Positions 26,501-41,500 of a DNA stretch of 64,000 nucleotides are shown piece after piece; the first letter of the stretch is position 1; each line of letters starts with the position of its first letter. Under the pieces are notes generated by a model. That model did no database searches, was not told the origin of the DNA, and saw nothing but the letters and a program-made list of their open reading frames with translations. The stretch is from the NCBI GenBank assembly GCA_034336665.1, contig CM067590.1, positions 3,567,748-3,631,747 of the forward strand, given 5' to 3'. The position numbers were made by a program, and so were the translations under genes. The DNA comes from Luscinia megarhynchos. Lineage: Eukaryota > Chordata > Aves > Passeriformes > Turdidae.

Positions 26501-29500
26501 AACAATTTCTGCCAGGAAGATGGAAACTCTGCATTCCTGATTTAATTGACAATGCATGCACCCCAGCTACCTTTCCCAGAGGCAGCCCACCTGAGTAGAT
26601 GAGAATCCCCCCAGTGCATTCCTCTGCTGTGAGAGCCACTTGACTACAGGGAGGGCAGAGGCCACGTCTCCCAGCAGTGTGTAGGTCAGAAGGGCATAAG
26701 ATGTCATTTCCACTTCTGCAGAGACAACTGAAAGAGGGATGAATTAAAAAAAAAAAAAAATTAAAATATCACCTAGAAGTGAGAATCCAAGCATGTCTAG
26801 AGATAGTTCTATGAGCATTTATAAACTGAAAAATAATTCTAAAAAGTTAAAAGTCTGTAGAAGGTGTTTCACCTCCCTAAGATAATTCTGCTTTCAACAT
26901 AAGCCTCCCTTCATGCAGTAGATAAGCAATAATAAAGATATTCACACAATAGATCAACTCCTTCTGCTTGACTGTATCCCACAAATAATTCCTCCCTCAT
27001 TCCAGTTCTACTCTGCTGCCCACACTCTTGTCCTGCCCTGGAGATTTTCATACAATACCCAGTCAGATCACTCTTGAACATTGCTGCACCTACATCACAT
27101 TCCCCCCCCAAAGAGTCAATGGCTTGAAAATTACAATAATTCACTATTTTTGTGGCTTTGACAGCCCAAGTGTAGAAAAATCAGCTGAAGTGTCAGTGAC
27201 CGTGACACAAATCCTTAGGTCCATTTGAAAACACAAAGATAAATACTTCTAAAATTAAATATACTTAAATTTCCTCAGATTTCCACTTTGAATTATTTCT
27301 CCCTGACAGAAGAGTGAGAGCCACATGGGATTCTGTTTCATAAAACTGGAGTGAAAGCTGAGGAGACAGCTGGGGCTGAAAAACCTGTCCTGTCTGGACC
27401 ACATCTTGTTGTGTCTCTCATTTATTCTTTCAGCATGATTTACCTGCCTTTCCTGAGCTCTCTTTTCTCTGGACCCTCCCCTCAGTGACAATTTTAGAAT
27501 ACTTTATGTTCTATAAACTATTCACTGCAACACATGCAGGCTGTGTGGCAGCCCCTTCCCTTTTCTCTGCCTTTGCACTGCAGGTTCCCAATTACCTGAT
27601 TGAGAGAGTCCATCATTAAACCCCATGAAGGTGTCTTCATCAGTGACAAGGGTTCCTGTGAGGCTCCAGTGAGTGAAGCCATCTAGGAGAAGAGGGCAGA
27701 GGGACACGGGTTTATTAGAGTTATTATAACTCCTACAGAGTTATAGGAGTGCAGCTGAGCCTCTGTACGTGGGAAGAGTCAAATTCCAATTTTGGCTCCT
27801 GTGCCCTGAGCTGCACTGTCCCTCCTTTTGGACACCCAGCCCTGGGCAAGGGGCTCCCTTTGGAACGATAAAGATGACTCAATGTGACAAATTGGATAAT
27901 TCTTGGGGTTTGGATTGAAATACACCATCAGGGAATGAGAGATGTTACAGGGCAAAGGCTGTCACTGTGAGGAGAGCACAGCAGAGCCTCTGAACAGCTT
28001 GAAATCACTCTGCTGGTTAGAGAACAGTGCTGCTGAACACCAGGGCTGTGGCTCTGATCTCTGTGGGGGACATTCACTTAGGAGCTGGTCCCTTGCAATT
28101 CAGGATATTCTGGGATTCTGCTGCACTTGCCTTCCTCCAGCATCACCACATGCATGGAGCCCTCTCCAAAGAGAGCCAGGAGCACCCTTGTCTAACAAAC
28201 CCAAACTGTGCCCCTCACTCCCCAGCAGCTCAAGTGCAGCTCCAGGCTGTGCTTGGCTGTTCCTGTGAGGGTACAGCTGCAGCCCCTACCTTGGGTGATG
28301 GCCATGCTGTTCATCTCCAGCTCTTACCTTGGGTGATGGCCATGCTGTTCATGCCCAGCCCCTACCTTGGGTGATGGCCATGCTGTTCATCCTGAGCTCA
28401 TACCTTGGGTGATGGCCATGCTGTTCATCCCCAGCTCTTACCTTGGGTGATGGCCATGCTGTTCATCCCCAGCCCCTACCTTGGGTGATGGCCATGCTGT
28501 TCACCCTGAGCCCATACCTTGGGTGATGGCCATGCTGTTCATGCCCAGTTCTTACCTTGGGTGATGGCCATGCTGTTCATCCCCAGCCCTTACCTTGGGT
28601 GATGGCCATGCTGTTCATGCCCAGCTCATACCTTGGGTGATGGCCATGCTGTTCATGCCCAGCTCTTACCTTGGGTGATGGCCATGCTGTTCATGCCCAG
28701 CTCTTACCTTGGGTGATGGCCATGCTGTTCATGCCCAGCTCATACCTTGGGTGATGGCCATGCTGTTCATCCCTGAGCTCATACCTTGGGTGATGGCCAT
28801 GCTGTTCATGCCCAGCTCATACCTTGGGTGATGGCCATGCTGTTCATGCCCAGCTCTTACCTTGGGTGATGGCCATGCTGTTCACCCTGAGCTCATACCT
28901 TGGGTGATGGCCATGCTGTTCATGCCCAGCTCTTACCTTGGGTGATGGCCATGCTGTTCATGCCCAGCCCATACCTTGGGTGATGGCCGTGCTGTTCACC
29001 CTGAGCTCATACCTTGGGTGATGGCCATGCTGTTCATGCCCAGCCCATACCTTGGGTGATGGCCATGCTGTTCATGCCCAGCCCCTACCTTGGGTGATGG
29101 CCATGCTGTTCATGCCCAGCCCCTACCTTGGGTGATGGCCATGCTGTTCATGCCCAGCCCCTACCTTGGGTGATGGCCATGCTGTTCATCTCCAGCTCTT
29201 ACCTTGGGTGATGGCCATGCTGTTCATGCCCAGCCCTTACCTTGGGTGATGGCCATGCTGTTCATCCTCAGCTCTTACCTTGGGTGATGGCCATGCTGTT
29301 CACCCTGAGCTCATACCTTGGGTGATGGCCATGCTGTTCATGCCCAGCCCCTACCTTGGGTGATGGCCATGCTGTTCATCTCCAGCTCTTACCTTGGGTG
29401 ATGGCCATGCTGTTCATCCCCAGCCCTTACCTTGGGTGATGGCCATGCTGTTCATGCCCAGCCCTTACCTTGGGTGATGGCCATGCTGTTCATCCTGCGC

Positions 29501-32500
29501 AGTGTGGTGGCTGCAGAGGGGCTGTGCAGCAGGGTCAGGGCGTAGGCACTCAGGGCAGTGGTGTAGGGATCTTCTGCTGAGTACAGGTTGGACTCCAGGA
29601 AGTGTTTTGCTTTGTCAACAGCTCTTCTTTCTTCCTACAATACAGGGGAAAGAGCCCAGACAGATGTACCAGTCTCTGAAGTTAGAATCAATTTATTATT
29701 AGTGACTTTGTGCCCATTAAAAAACAGAAACATCCAAACAAAACCCAACAACAAAATCTAAAAAACTCCCACAATAAACTCAGCAAGATACATTTTGCTC
29801 TCTGTAGAATGGCATTGACACTTTCCTTTCCCTAAGAAAAGCCATGCATCAAAAATTGAAAGGGTACAAACAGCAGAGCAAGAATGATTTAGGCTAACAC
29901 TGAGACACACTTTTCCCCCTAAAGCTGCAGAAATTCCCTGCCCCTGCAAGGCAGCAGATGAACAGGCAGGGGTGAGCTCTGTGCTGGAGGTTTGATTGTG
30001 TTCCTGACACTCCAGAGCGTCTGGCAGACGCCAGAGGATAATAAAGGCCAAGGTTCCCAGGGGTCCCTGCAGCCAACAAACATGTTTTATTAACTCCCCC
30101 AATGACCTCACCATGCAGGAACGTGGCTCTGATAATTTATAGAAACAATTTAATTGGACTTGATGTAATTTGGTTTCCTTTGATTTCCCTGTGGCACTAA
30201 CCTTCCCCTTCCTCATTTCCTAGCTAAGATCATTAGGAGCACTCACAAATCTCCTCTAGGAAAACCATTAGAATGCACAGAAACTGCCCTGCTGGGGCTG
30301 CCTTGACACTCAGCAGCCCAGAGGGAGCATCACATCACTGCTCAGAGGGGACACTGCTGACAGGGAGGCAGGAAGTTGCTCTGTGAGCTCTGCAGGCTTT
30401 CCTGAATTTTTAATAAGGTTGAAAGCCTTCCACTCCAACAAGGACAGGGGGTGAGGGGGTATCTGTCTGCACAGCAGGTCTCACTCTTCAAGCTCCACAG
30501 GGGTGGATGAGGAGTGCTGAGGTTATCAGAGTTCCTGAATGGGCACTGGCTGCTCTGACACCTCCACAAACCCACGGGGCTGTGCCTGAATGGGCCCTTT
30601 TGTCTGAGAGCAGATCACCAGGAGATGCTGCAACACCCACTAACCCTGCTCTTCTCATCTCCCAGCAGTTCTGCCTGTGCCCAGCCAGCACTGCCCTCTC
30701 CCTTGGCTGAGGAGCAAGGCAACATCTGAGGGGAGCATCTTCCCAGCCCCACTTAGTGGGAATGTGTCACTATAATCCTGTATGACATCTCCATTCTAGT
30801 GAGCTGCATGCTGGCAGGAGCACACCAGAGAGCAGCAGCACTGTTTCACCAGGAGTTTTAAGGAGGAATCCCTAAAATACCACTTGTACTGGAAGTTTGG
30901 GGTTTTTTTCCACTGTAACTGGCCATTCCTACATAGCTGCTTCTCTTTTTTGCAGTGTTCCTGCTCTGTCTCATTGCAAAGAACAGAAACATTTTTCTGC
31001 AGAGCCCTCAGTCCAGCAGATTGCAGGAGCTCAGCTCTCCAAAGGCACTGGAATCTAACAGCAGTAGCATTTTGGCCACTGCAGCCAAGCCAGACCACAA
31101 GAGCTCTCTGGATCCCCAAGTTAAACTGCTTTTAGCACCAAGCCAGGATTTCTGAGTCTCTGCAGGCAAGAGACCAGGATCTGCACAGGCTGCACTCACA
31201 GCTTGAGCTAAGAGGCAGAAAACTCTTTTTGCAGCAATTTCTTGGAGAGGCTGAGGGATGGGGCTGCAGGGAAAGTGTTTTGCTCTGGTGGAAGAATCAT
31301 GAGCTGATGGCTGAACCACCTTGAACAACTTCAGAACAGATTCCTTAACCTCAGAACAATCCCAAGGCTTTCCAGCAGCCTCTCTTCCCTGGGTGCTGTC
31401 AGTCATTCTGGAGAGCACAGAACCTCTGAAGGCAAACAGCAGCAAAATGAAGGTTTTATAAAAAAAAAAACAGGCAGAATTTTTGGAGCTGTTTTAACTG
31501 AGATTTTGTTACCTCAGAAGTGACACCTGTTTCCAGAAGAGATGCAACCACATAAGCTGTCAGGGAGATCTTCCCATGGATCCCACCCTGGAAGGGCAAA
31601 CAACACAAATGACTGCAGGAAAACTGGAGAAAAGGATGCTGGAGAAAAAAAAGAGACTCTGAAGCAATAAAAAGGATGTGTTTGAACTAGAGGAGAAGCT
31701 GAAGCATCACCAAATTTCTTTTTGCACACAAGGAGTACAAAATTTAAGAACCCAAGCCCACACTGGTTGGAGCCAGGACCCGGCTGTCCCCGGCCTGAGG
31801 ACACATTTAATTATTTTGTACTAATTCAGTATTTTGTAAGACTTCACACCTTGGTTTCCATCCTCTGGGGACACCCCACAGACAAATTCTGACAGACCTT
31901 TCTAAACTGAAATTCCCCTGGTTCTTCCTGCAGCATTCCGGTCTTTCAAGTGCAAAATTCATATTCAGACTGATCATTCATGCTCTGATAATAACTTTAA
32001 AAATGTCCTTGCTGCAAGTTGAACCTGTGTCGTTTTTACCTGAATGTCCTTGTTTAATATCCTGCCCATAGCAGGGAAAGAACCATCTTCTTTCTGGTGC
32101 TGGATGATCCAATCTTTGGCAGCTGAGAGTTCTTTGGGGTCAATGAAAATAAATCCACGAGACTGAGCAAAGGACTTGAGGACAAAAGCTGTTAACCTGT
32201 AAAAGTTAATTAACCATCTTTTCTGAGAAAACAAATTCAGAATAAAGTACCTGTGAGGAAAAAAAAACCAAACTATATTCTTAAAAAGCACAAATTGAAA
32301 ATAATATTGTTGGGAAACACTAAATATTGTTGTTAAAACTCTCATGGGACATAAAAGCACGTGAAAACTGTCCAGGCTTTGGATAAGAAAAGGATTAAAA
32401 GTCAACAAACTAAACAGAAAAGTAGAACTCAAAGGTGTATTTGTCATAATTAAGGCACACTCTGAAATATAATTCTTTTTTATCCCAAATGACTGAAGTT

Positions 32501-35500
32501 TTTAAGCTGAGAATCAATATTTTAAAATTAAGAATCAATATATTTCTCATAAGAAGTCCAGATCCTTTCCTCAAGCCCGAAGCTGTGTTACACTTTATAC
32601 AGAATTAAGACTTAAGAAAGCACCAGAAGTGATTTTGGAATTCTAAACCTCTGACAACAAGTGTGAGCACTGGCCAGCATTGGGGGATTGAGTCATTGCA
32701 TTTACAAGCCCCTGAGGAATGGGAGGGTAGCAAACACTGCTGCCTGGCAGGGGATTTTTGGAGTGTTGAGTAATTCTGTGTCACCAGATTTCACATGCAG
32801 GGACTGGGAGATGAGAGGAAAGTTCCTGGTCCTGGGAGGAGAGAGGCAGCAGCAGCTCCCCTGAGCTGGGGAGGAAAATCAGGAAAAACCAACCAGGGAT
32901 GGAGCTGAGGGATGGAGCCCAGGGCTGCAGAGCCCCTGGGGTGGTGGCACTCAGGATTAATGTCACACAAAGCTCCCAGGCTCTTGGGGACAGCACTGGC
33001 AGCTGAACCCTGCAGGGTCCCAGCTCTGCCTCTCCTGTCCTGTGACCCAAAGATTTTTTTTATTCCCAGAGCACAAACCCATCCTGTTCCATCCAGGAGG
33101 GAGGGAAAGCACATGGCACAAGGATGACTTTGAGGGGTTTGAGTTGGTTTTGGTGGGTTTTTCACCCACCCTGATAAAGCACCTGTAGGGACAGCACATT
33201 TCCCTGCACCTGCTTCAGGTAAAACTCCATTCCCTAATGGAATTAGGTGCTTAAATGCTCCATAATTGCTACTCCAATTGCAGATATGAAACCTGGACTA
33301 ATCAGCAGGTTTAACTCTAACTGCTCATGAGTCCTGAATCACCTACAACACATCCCCTAATGTAGGCAGAGCACTGCACAGCAATTCTGGAGCCACTGAA
33401 TATTACCGCATTATTTCTGCTCTCCACTGTGTGTGACACCACGAGAGAAGCTGGAAAACCACCCCTCTTTCCCAGCCAATTGTGTGTTTTTCCTGTTTAG
33501 CAAACACTTAGCACTTTTGTAGCTCAGTTTCAGATAACCACTCACCACATGCTGCCTGATGAGTCCCTCTCCCCAAAAGCACTGTAGGAGCCGTCCTGCC
33601 TCTTGTAGGTCAGCTGGCGCTGGTAGCCTGCAAGTCACAGAGGAACTGGGGCAGTCAGAATCTCCTCACACAGAGAAAAACCAGTACTTAAAGTGAATGA
33701 AGCCTCAGAACATCTGGGACATCTGTAAGGGATTCTGCTGCCTGAGGCAGCTCCTTATTCTGTTGTGAGTGAGAGCCAGCTCTGTCGTGCAGTTCATCCA
33801 GAAATCTGCTCAGGATAACATCTGGGACACTGCAGATACTGGAAATGCTAAAAATCTGATTCTTCTCTGATAAAAAATGCATTATCAAAAGGTTTTTACC
33901 TAAGCATACAGCCACTCTCCTTCCATTTTACTTCCATTTACAAATGAAAATGCCTTGCCTGTGACATTACAGCTGGATTCAGGCTTTTCCCAAAGCTGTT
34001 GCTTGGAACAACTTCACGTAGAATAAAAACAACAGCTGTGATCTCAGGGCTGTCCCAGGGCTTCTTTCACACATCATTATTAACAAGGTGAATGCTGAGG
34101 ATAGGAACTCTCACCTGGAATGTCTTCTGAGGTTGAAATTGAAAAAAAGAAAAGGAGTAGAAATGTTCTTTGTACTAGGAAAATGATTTGTTCTCAAACC
34201 TGTTTGTCTACAAGTATGCTTATCCTGACAAAGCCTCCACATGGATAAATACACACCTGAAAAAAGTTCCAAAACCCATTGGAGTCAAACCCTCCAGGAT
34301 GGATATTTCTAATAAAGAAAAGTCCAAACTGTAAGAAAATTGTGTCAAAAGACATTTAATGCCTGCTGAATTCAGCAGCACAGTGTTTTGTTGTACCCCA
34401 CATGACATTTTTATGGCAGTGGAGTTTTGTTTCATTTCCAGAGGTGAATTTCTCTGCTGACCTCTGCAGATACAGGCAGCTCCTCAATCCCTGAGGATTG
34501 CCCATGGCTCCCACATTTCCCAGTGCTCACAGGGAATGGGCTGAAAAACGGGAGGAATGAAGATTGATGATGCTCTTGTAGTCACCACATCTTTATCTGG
34601 GAGTGGTGGGATAGCTACAGATACCTGGCAGAAAGCCCATGTAATGGCATTATTTTTTTCTTCCTCCAAAAAATAAAAAAAATTAAATTAAATCAAATTG
34701 GTTTTTTCCCCCTGCAGCCTTCAGGTATGATTTACTACTGAGCACTTCCTGCTTAAACAGCTCCTCAGTGTTCATTCCCAGTGTGTAAATGGACACATTC
34801 AGTCCTTACATTTTATATCACTCTTCTCATTGTTTCTGTTCTTCTCTTTTTGAGTGTTCATGGTGCCAGTACTGCCAAGGCTGTGGGTCTGACCCTGCAT
34901 GGGCCATTCATTCCAGAGTTGGACTCCACAATCACAGTGGGTCCCTTCCAACTCAGGATATTCTGTGATTCCCTGATTTTGAGCTGAATTATGCTTCATT
35001 GCTCTTGCTGTTATTCTCCCTTTGCTTGTTGGTTGGGAGTGGCACAGACTTCATGCCTTGCTTTCTCTCTGAGCCCTCCTCTTTTCTAAACCCTCCTCTG
35101 GATGTCCTCTCCACTTTTCCCCTGTTCACCTGGTTTTGGTTTTTTTTTTGTGACAAAGTATGAAAAATACTGACTGGCTTAGCCCAGGCCACTTTTAAAG
35201 AGGGAATGCACAGGAATTGTTGGGTATCAGCACTTCCCATGATGGATGATTAAGGGATGAAGAAGTTTTCTGGCTTGGTAAATCACAAAAGCCTTCTAGA
35301 GTGAGCATTTCCCATCTAAACCTTACACTTGGCAGGGCTCCAGTAAACACAGAAGGGTTTAAAACTCTTGGGGGTTTCTTCTGTAAGGGTTAATTAGCAA
35401 ACAGAGTTTGGAGCCAAAAACCTGGAAGGTTTGCAGATTCATAAAAAGAAACAAAAGCAAATGATGTTGCAAAGGAAACACTGACTCGGGCCATTAACAA

Positions 35501-38500
35501 ATTCCCTTTGCCTCAGTGCTCCCAGCAAGCACAGAAAATTACAAGTGAAATCTGGAGCCAAGCAGAGGAAGCAGCACTGGGCTTTTGCTGCTGAACACAA
35601 GAAATATCTCACATATTACATTTTATATTTATATTTTCAGAGGAGAACCACCTAACCCTGTCACCTCTGATTTCATGACATGACTATTGTCTGACTCACA
35701 CACAAGAGAGCTTTGTCCCTTTGGGTCACTCTTGTTTTTAATGATCTCTGAATTCTTACTTGTCCTGAGAATTGCACTTAGTTATAAAACTATTTTGCAT
35801 GTGGCTCTTCCCAAAACAAATGCTGAGAAAAACAGTGGGGAAAAAAAAAGAAAAAAGAAAAAAAGGTTGTTTTGAGCTGTTTAGTAAAGTAGGACAGGAC
35901 ACTGAAAGGAGAGAACCTAGAACCATGCAATGAAGGTTTTTAATGACTTTGGATACTGAATTTTGATTTTTGGTGTGCTAAGAAAATACTATTTTTAAAA
36001 AAGTTATGAAAAGAGTCATAATTCTAGTGACTTAAGGCTTGAAAAGATAATTTATGAATAAGGCAAAAATCCCTACATATACTAATTTTTACTAAATTTC
36101 ATTTTTGAGTCCTTGAGGAAGAACCATCCCTTTACTTTCTAAAATGTTTAAACATAGAAATCAGCAAAGATGAAAAAGAGTGATAAATCAATAAACATCT
36201 GAACTAGGAGTTACTGAAGGGAATCACAGGTTACATATAAAGGGAAAACTTCTTGCCATCAAAATCTGCCAGACTGTGAGACTATCCTGCAAGAAATGAT
36301 GAATCCCCATCACTTGGACTATTCTTGATTAGAAAAAGTGACATTTAAAGGAAAACTATTAATTCAAAGCCTTTTCTCCATCTGTAAATTTAACTGCAAT
36401 GAGTTACCTTGAACAAGGTAATCAGTGGCTTCAGCCTCCACCTCGTGACTGAGCTGCTTGGTTTTCTGCAGGTATTTCAGGACAAAGACATTGGGAGCAA
36501 AATGGATCATGTTCTGCTCCCCACAGCCAAAGGGCAACCTCAGCAGCTTGTCCAGGTTGTTCAGAGTAGGACCCATCACATCTCCTGTTTGAGGAAGAGG
36601 GGAAATGCTCAGGATCAGGCAATTCAGGTTTCCTTTTGGTGTTTTATGATGAATCCCCCCCTGACTGCACTGATGTCTCCTGGCTACCCCAGAGCCAGCT
36701 TAAATAAACTGTGACATAGTGGGAAGTCCTTCAGCTGTTAAATCTCAGCCCTTCAGTCTCTCGTTGGATTAAAGAAATTCCACATTTCAGCCTTTGATTA
36801 TCCATGACTTCCCAGTTTAGAACACAACTTGTGATGAGGATGCCAATGAAATAAATACCATGAACTGTAACAGACAGTGCCCCTGCAAAGCCCCTCCTGT
36901 GGCATCAACTTTAAACCTCTGTCAACCCAAACAGGCTTCAAACAAGCGACAAAGAAACCCCAAGGAATTATCTGCCCCAGAATTAAGCAGCAATAAACCT
37001 TTTTAAATGCCTGTGACTATCTTATCTGGTGTGCATTACTCAGAAGTAACAGCTGGAGCATCTGTTCACATTTGATAAGGGGTACCTAAGTGATACCTCC
37101 TGATAATTGATACCTATTATTGAAGCCGTAGCTCTTTCTGATCCTGGAATTATGTTGTGGGGAACTCCAAGAGTAAATGCTTCATTGTGATTTTCATCAG
37201 TCTCTTCTTTTCTCCAAATTTTAAACTCTCCCATTGACCCCCAGCCTGTGGAAAAGCCAATGTACTTCACCTCAAGCTGTTTGGGGACTGTCCACTCCAC
37301 AATAATAGATTCGTTTAGCACCCGAGTACCGTGGCCAACCTGAAAGGGACAAGAGAGCATGGAGGAGTTCCAGGAGCCAGAGCCTCATGGGCTGGGACAC
37401 CTGCACTGCAGTGCCTCTCTGCTTCCCACCCACAAAACCATCCAAGGAAGCTCAAGGAGGATTCCACAGGCTTGGCTCTCAAGGCTTCCATCACTAAAAA
37501 TACTGGGGGCTGAGGTCCTGAGAAGATAACAGTGGTTATAACAGTGATTTCAATGAGCATCATTTGGGCAAGCTTTGGTCCATATCCCTGCACTTCTTGT
37601 CATCCCATTCACTTTTATAGGGTTTTCACTAGCTTTTGGAATTTTCCCATGATTTTTTTAGCCATTTCATTTTTTAGCAACTTATCAGCAGGCTCTTTTT
37701 TTTTCTTTCTTCCATGATTTCAGGATGTTTTTAGGACTGATTTTAGCAAATTTTGGTCCATTTCCCTGAACCACTTGTCATCCCATTCACTTTCAGTGTT
37801 TTCACTCAGTTTGGGAATTTTGCATTGATTTCTCCTGCCATTTCATTTTTATAGCAACCTCTAAACAGGCTCTATTTTTTCATTTCTTCCTTGATTCCAG
37901 GACGCTTTTAGGAGTAATTTTAGCAAGTTTTGGTCCATTTCCCTGTACTTCTTGTCATCTGAGGCCATTTAAACGTGGTCACCCCATTTCCAAATTTGCA
38001 GATTTGTTGTGACCACAACAACCTCAGGGAGAAAAAGGCAAGGAGTGAAATTCCCACCTCCTACAAGGAAAAACTGGTCTGTGTGTGCTCAAACTCTGTT
38101 TAAAAAGAGACTTCACTCAGGAGAATTCAGTACCTGGATAACTCCATTTTCCCAGCTGATCCAGAAGCTGCGGAACTCATCCCAGGAGAGGATGCCAGGT
38201 GTGTCCCTGCTGGCCACTGGCTCTCCCATCTTGCTGCTGGAGATCCAGGTTCTGGTGTTCTGCTGTCCCCCGAGGACGATCTCTGCCATCTCTGCCATGT
38301 CGTGGGGGCCAGAGGACAGTGCCAGGTGAGCATCATTGTGAGCCTTCACTGCAAGGTCAAAGTGCCTCATCTGGGCTGGCTTCTGCAGGTACTGGTACTC
38401 ATACTTGTTAGGGGTGGAAATATGGATTTTCTCTAGTCAGAAAAACAAGGGAATGTTGTAAGGATGACAGCTCATCTTATAATCATCAAAGACTGACATT

Positions 38501-41500
38501 CAAAGAGATCTTTCCTAAGTATATAGGGGTTTTTTCCAGCTTCTTTTAAAGTATTAAAATACATATGGATGTTTCTTCTCATGTTTTATTTCTGCCCCCT
38601 TCAAGGCAGAAAACCCTTCAAACTGCTCAGCTGAATTTTCACTCAGCAAGTGACTTTTCAGTTCTAATTTAGTGGTCAAAAGCATCTCTGTTTAGCTACT
38701 GGAGCCAACTCTGAGCTATCCAAATCTCTGGCAGAAAGGACAGACTGATTCCAGAACTGAATCTTAAAACACCAGCTGAAAATAAAGTACAGTCCCAGTT
38801 ACTGTCCACAGTGCTGAATACTTAAACTGTTCCATAAAGTAAAGGAATTTAATGGCCACTTCCAGAAATCACTTGGGCAGTTAGAGCAAATTCATAATTA
38901 GCCAGCCAGGTAAGAAAGACTCTTTATTTACAAGTTCTTCCTACACACCATAACTCATCAATCACAGAGAAATGGAAACAAAGATTTTTTTCAATTTTTT
39001 TTTTAAACAAGATGAATCCAAATGCTTCTTTTTAAAACTGATTCAAACAAACTGAATATTTCATTCAAACCATGAACTTACCATTTGGGCAGAAGAACAC
39101 ACTGTAGGTGTATTCTCTGGACAGTCCCTCTGGCTATAGAAAGACAGAAATCCACACATAAACCACAGAGCTTGGATTAGCAAGAATAGATTCCAGTTTT
39201 ACTTGGAAAATACAGGAATTATTTCTGCTGCTGTGCAGTGGTTTATACCCTTTAGAGAAAAGGGATGGCACTGTGTTCTGTTGCTAGAGCAGTGCTAACC
39301 ACTGCCAGAGAACATTCCATTTTATCATATTTCTTAGATTAACGGGGCAAGCTCATCCCATAAAATTTCCATTGCTTTTTCTCCTGAACAGCATTGAAGA
39401 TTCACCAGAGGAGCTCAAATGGGCTCTTTCTGTACAAGTACCACCAAAGCTGATTATTTCCAATCTCCCTAACAGACCACAAATCAGTTGAGGATCTTTA
39501 TAAACCTATCCATGTTTGATTTCACAGTTTTCCCAAGCTTTTTTTCCCCTGAATTATCATAAATTTGTGTTTTCTCACCTCAATAATGACACTGCTGCGA
39601 ACATAATCCACCCCCACAGGGGTCCTTTTGTCCATGTGAGAATCCTCTGAGTGTTTGCCACTCTTCAGGGTCTGCATCCCCTCCTGACAGCAGTTGGTCC
39701 CACCATAGGCAAAAGCTTTTGCTAAGAAACAGAAGGGAAAAGCAGCAGAGATTTTGAGATAGGAAGATCTCTAGAAGTTAGGGACCCAAACTAATTAGAA
39801 ACAGCTGATTAACAATACATCAAGTGCTGTAATTACCTCCCATATTCCCTTTATCCACATCTGAGTGAGCACATCTAAAACTAATCAATATTTGAACAAT
39901 TACGGGGCAACAGAGAAACTCTCTCCTAGTTTTGGGTGTTGCACAGTTTTTACTGGGATTATCTGCACAGAATTTGTTGTTATTCTCTTGTTTAAATATT
40001 TCCTCTGGTCTCTTCAGGGAAATGTAACAGCCCAACCTTGCATGAGCAAATATCACAACAGGAAAAACGATGACCAGAGAATGTCCTGATGTTTGTTTGC
40101 ACATTCTGTGCATCACAGGCAGGAAATTTGTTCCTGCGATAATAAGGTTGAAAAGCCAAGTTGCCATCAAGTGAAATGAAGGAACTGGGAAAATAGGGAA
40201 ATAATAATTTTCTCCTGAGAGAGGAATAAGAAGCACTTGTAAAACCCCTTCAAGCAGCTGCTTTGAGCTCTGTGTACCAGTGATGTTGCTCAGGCCCAGC
40301 TCGTTGAAGGACAGAACGATGGAGGTGGGCTTGGCTTCCCCAGGGGCCACACATTTCTTCCTGGTCAGGTGGTGCTTCCCAGGGTGCCCAACAAACTTGA
40401 TGCCTTTTGGGACAGAAATCTTCACGTGGACCTGTGAAAGTTTTGGAAATGTCATTTATTGGAAATGTCATTTATTGGAAATGTCAGCTGCAAAGCCAAA
40501 CTGATCTATAATCAGTGAATGATGTGAAACCCACAGAATTCTACATAAAAAATTTCAGAATGCAGATATTCATTCTTCAAAGTTTCTAGCCATGGGTTTG
40601 ACTGCTCAGCAATTCTGCAATGGGAGATGCTATTGGATCCTGGGAAGATGGGGAGTGTGAGAAGAAAACACCAAGGGAGATGGAATTTCTTGGGGAAAAA
40701 AATCCACCAAAATAATCTATTTGTGGCAGCTTTTTGATTATGCAGGAAATCCTTCTTTGTGGTTCTGCACGATATTCCAAATTGTCTTCCCTGCCTGTTT
40801 CAATATTTGCTTTTCTGAAGTGCTGGAAGACACTTCAGCCCACTACATGTGTCTCAAACTGAAACTAAATAAAGTGATGATGTTTATTTGAGCTGAGAAC
40901 AGCAATATTTATCTCCTGAGAACATCTCTGCTGACCTGAGCTCTCTGTTAGCCTGGTACCTTGTCTACTGTGACTCAGCTCACCAACGAACCCTGGTGAT
41001 AATTGTCCTGGGTTACAGTGTAAAGATGTGCCCAAAGTCTGTATTCTGTCACCATCTGTCAAACCAGGTGGGACAGTGATTCTTATCTCTGTGGGAGATA
41101 TCCTCTGCTAATGGGCCAGCTGTTAAAACCAGCTGGGGCAGTGTTCTTTATCTTTCCCAGGACCCATCCTCCCTCCAGGAGATATCTCCTGTTAATGGCC
41201 ATGGAGTCCCAGTGCATGACTGATAAAATTACATCATCCCACTGGGAGATGCTCCAGCCAGGGGAGGAGCCAAGCCTTTCCTACCCAGATAAAAACTGAG
41301 ATTTGGAACACCTAAGCAGCCCTTAGCCACTGGTTTCCAGAGGACAAGAGCTACCAGGATCACTGCCAGGATTTCTACAGGATCACTGCTTTGAGCAGAT
41401 CAATTCATCTGGACTGCTATCACCACCCTGACTAGCAGGGTGTCAGGTTGTATTCTGACTCCGCCAGTGGTTTTTGCTTTTGTATTATTGCATTTATTTT

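Noticed and set aside
28283..29490. CRISPR-like regular repeats
   Set aside because: Units are contiguous 38-bp copies without unique spacers, in a vertebrate intron; it is a minisatellite.
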